Notes under the pieces: model-generated
What the model was told of the DNA's origin: nothing
Seen by the model: the letters and a program-made list of their open reading frames with translations, nothing else
Databases searched by the model: none
Translations under genes and position numbers: made by a program
In this document: positions 63,751 through 64,000 of the stretch, piece by piece
Position numbering within the stretch: position 1 is the stretch's first letter
Layout of the letters: each line of letters starts with the position of its first letter
Origin: Nostocales cyanobacterium HT-58-2
Lineage (GTDB): Bacteria; Cyanobacteriota; Cyanobacteriia; Cyanobacteriales; Nostocaceae
DNA: 64,000 bases
Direction: 5' to 3'
Assembly: GCA_002163975.1 (NCBI GenBank)
Contig: CP019636.1
Coordinates: 6,079,501 to 6,143,500, forward strand

Positions 63751-64000
63751 TTATGGAATTCTGACCACATACGGTGAAGGAATGACCTGGGCGTTCCCCT
63801 TGCTGACCAATGCTTGGTAAACAAAGGCAGCAACTTCTGCCCTAGTTGCTTGACGATTAGGATTTAATTGTGCAAGTGTGGGGTAATTGACCACGAGTTG
63901 CCGTGTAGTGGCTGCTGCGACTGAATTGGTAGCATAGCTGGGAATCTGGGAAGCATCACTGTAAACGGAAAGGACATTCTGAGTATTTGCAGATAAACCT
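63751..64000 (-). CDS. SLH-domain protein, C-terminal end
   Basis: Minus-strand end of a gene that continues beyond the right edge. The visible part has SVYSDASQIPSYATNSVAAA, LNPNRQATRAEVAAFVYQAL and finishes PSPYVVRIP before TAA (63751-63753). The TRAEVAAF motif is the SLH hallmark. Cell-surface attachment role; other domains unseen. Confidence 0.87.
   Translation of the reverse strand, partial: GLSANTQNVLSVYSDASQIPSYATNSVAAATTRQLVVNYPTLAQLNPNRQATRAEVAAFVYQALVSKGNAQVIPSPYVVRIP

Overview
The window reads as chromosome of a filamentous, probably heterocyst-forming cyanobacterium. The reasons are the frequent HIP1 octamer GCGATCGC, the clock kinase SasA, a GUN4 protein, CRR7, DUF760, DUF2854 and DUF3493 proteins shared with chloroplasts, a group 2 sigma factor, a NACHT-pentapeptide protein, and several families of interspersed palindromes typical of Nostocales-type genomes. 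The genus cannot be fixed from the sequence alone.

Layout. Positions 1-2600 hold a truncated malQ, a NUDIX hydrolase, ridA and a small conserved protein. Positions 2680-6510 are accessory: an inverted repeat, a 21-bp heptad array, a NACHT STAND protein with a pentapeptide tail that is split by one in-frame TGA, and a six-unit 55-bp HIP1 array. An Rpn/DUF4351 nuclease-like gene follows. Positions 7880-10500 are a phnD-phnC-phnE importer. Then come a ferredoxin-like protein, a Dps with an altered ferroxidase site, carB and a NUDIX gene. Positions 17350-20760 hold three solute-binding proteins without transporter partners (SbpA and two PstS-like). A ykkC-class riboswitch with a terminator-type expression platform precedes an EamA exporter at 21125. 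A sigma factor, DUF760 and mutT follow.

Positions 25030-27845 are a TnpB (IS1341-type) element with a divergent ribbon-helix-helix gene, cut by a complete IS4-type element that left a 9-bp target duplication. Removing the insertion restores the tnpB frame exactly. Next are a sulfonate/nitrate-type ABC operon (minus strand), a third PstS-like protein with a zinc ribbon, a methyltransferase, sasA, a 1.1-kb gene-poor stretch, a GT25-like protein, an SLH lipoprotein, an XRE-ClpN fusion, and several envelope or regulatory genes up to a sensor kinase at 43457-44881.

Positions 44900-50460 are a second accessory block: a DUF4160/DUF2442 pair, a NUDIX-membrane protein pair, a convergent TIR-domain gene and an 815-residue protein with an HEXXGH metallopeptidase-like motif. 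It is the best candidate for an undescribed nucleotide-centred conflict system, but that is inference from domains and neighbourhood. Positions 50700-55650 are housekeeping: ppk1, a stand-alone receiver, small conserved genes and tRNA-Thr(CGU). Positions 56430-61330 are an RND efflux operon with a possible 31-residue membrane microprotein downstream. A MITE-like palindrome, a GUN4 gene, a GC-rich palindrome mosaic and the C-terminus of an SLH protein close the window.

Two themes recur. One is nutrient capture (phn, sbpA, three PstS-like proteins, the ABC operon and polyphosphate kinase). The other is candidate conflict biology: NACHT, TIR, NUDIX, Rpn, TnpB and the DUF4160 pair.
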